Below are positions 37,182 through 37,206 of a stretch of DNA of 37,206 nt, piece by piece. The translations under genes and the position numbers were made by a program. Origin of the DNA: Candidatus Heimdallarchaeota archaeon (GTDB taxonomy: Archaea; Asgardarchaeota; Heimdallarchaeia; Heimdallarchaeales; Heimdallarchaeaceae); contig JAGXNV010000005.1 of the NCBI GenBank assembly GCA_019894795.1, positions 1 to 37,206 of the forward strand, in the 5' to 3' direction. Under the pieces are notes generated by a model that made no database searches, was not told where the DNA came from, and was given only the letters and a program-made list of their open reading frames with translations. The first letter of the stretch is position 1; each line of letters starts with the position of its first letter.

Positions 37182-37206
37182 AAGTTGAACCTTGTCTACT
37201 CTATAT

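Noticed and set aside
1-37206. CRISPR array, transposase, integrase, prophage or toxin-antitoxin module
   Set aside because: I saw no regularly spaced direct repeats, no recognisable transposase/integrase ORF, and the AbrB-like gene is paired with arsM rather than a toxin.

Overview
AT-rich archaeal chromosomal segment, gene-dense, with short intergenic gaps, TATA-like promoters and an intron-containing tRNA-Tyr(GUA). The gene content suggests an Asgard-type archaeon: a Ras-superfamily-like GTPase plus a decayed relative beside it, a TPR protein with a roadblock/longin-like C-terminus, an FBP aldolase/phosphatase, Fap7/AK6 and PlsY. That lineage call is inference; no phylogeny could be run. 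I annotate about 45 coding features, one tRNA, one GTPase pseudogene, one GNAT gene interrupted by an in-frame TAA, and several inverted repeats (terminator-like or operator-like). I saw no CRISPR array, rRNA or transposase. Main points of interest: (1) bifunctional FBP aldolase/phosphatase next to a two-gene class I FBPase-like + class II aldolase unit; (2) arsenic methylation/efflux genes in two places, one with a Cys-rich AbrB-like protein, the other with a perfect 7-6-7 inverted repeat between arsR and the permease; (3) a decayed GTPase copy next to an intact GTPase with an unusual G3 motif; (4) the TPR-roadblock/longin-like protein; (5) the interrupted GNAT gene; (6) tandem small CxxC proteins, a 41-aa microprotein candidate and a zinc-ribbon/methyltransferase fusion.
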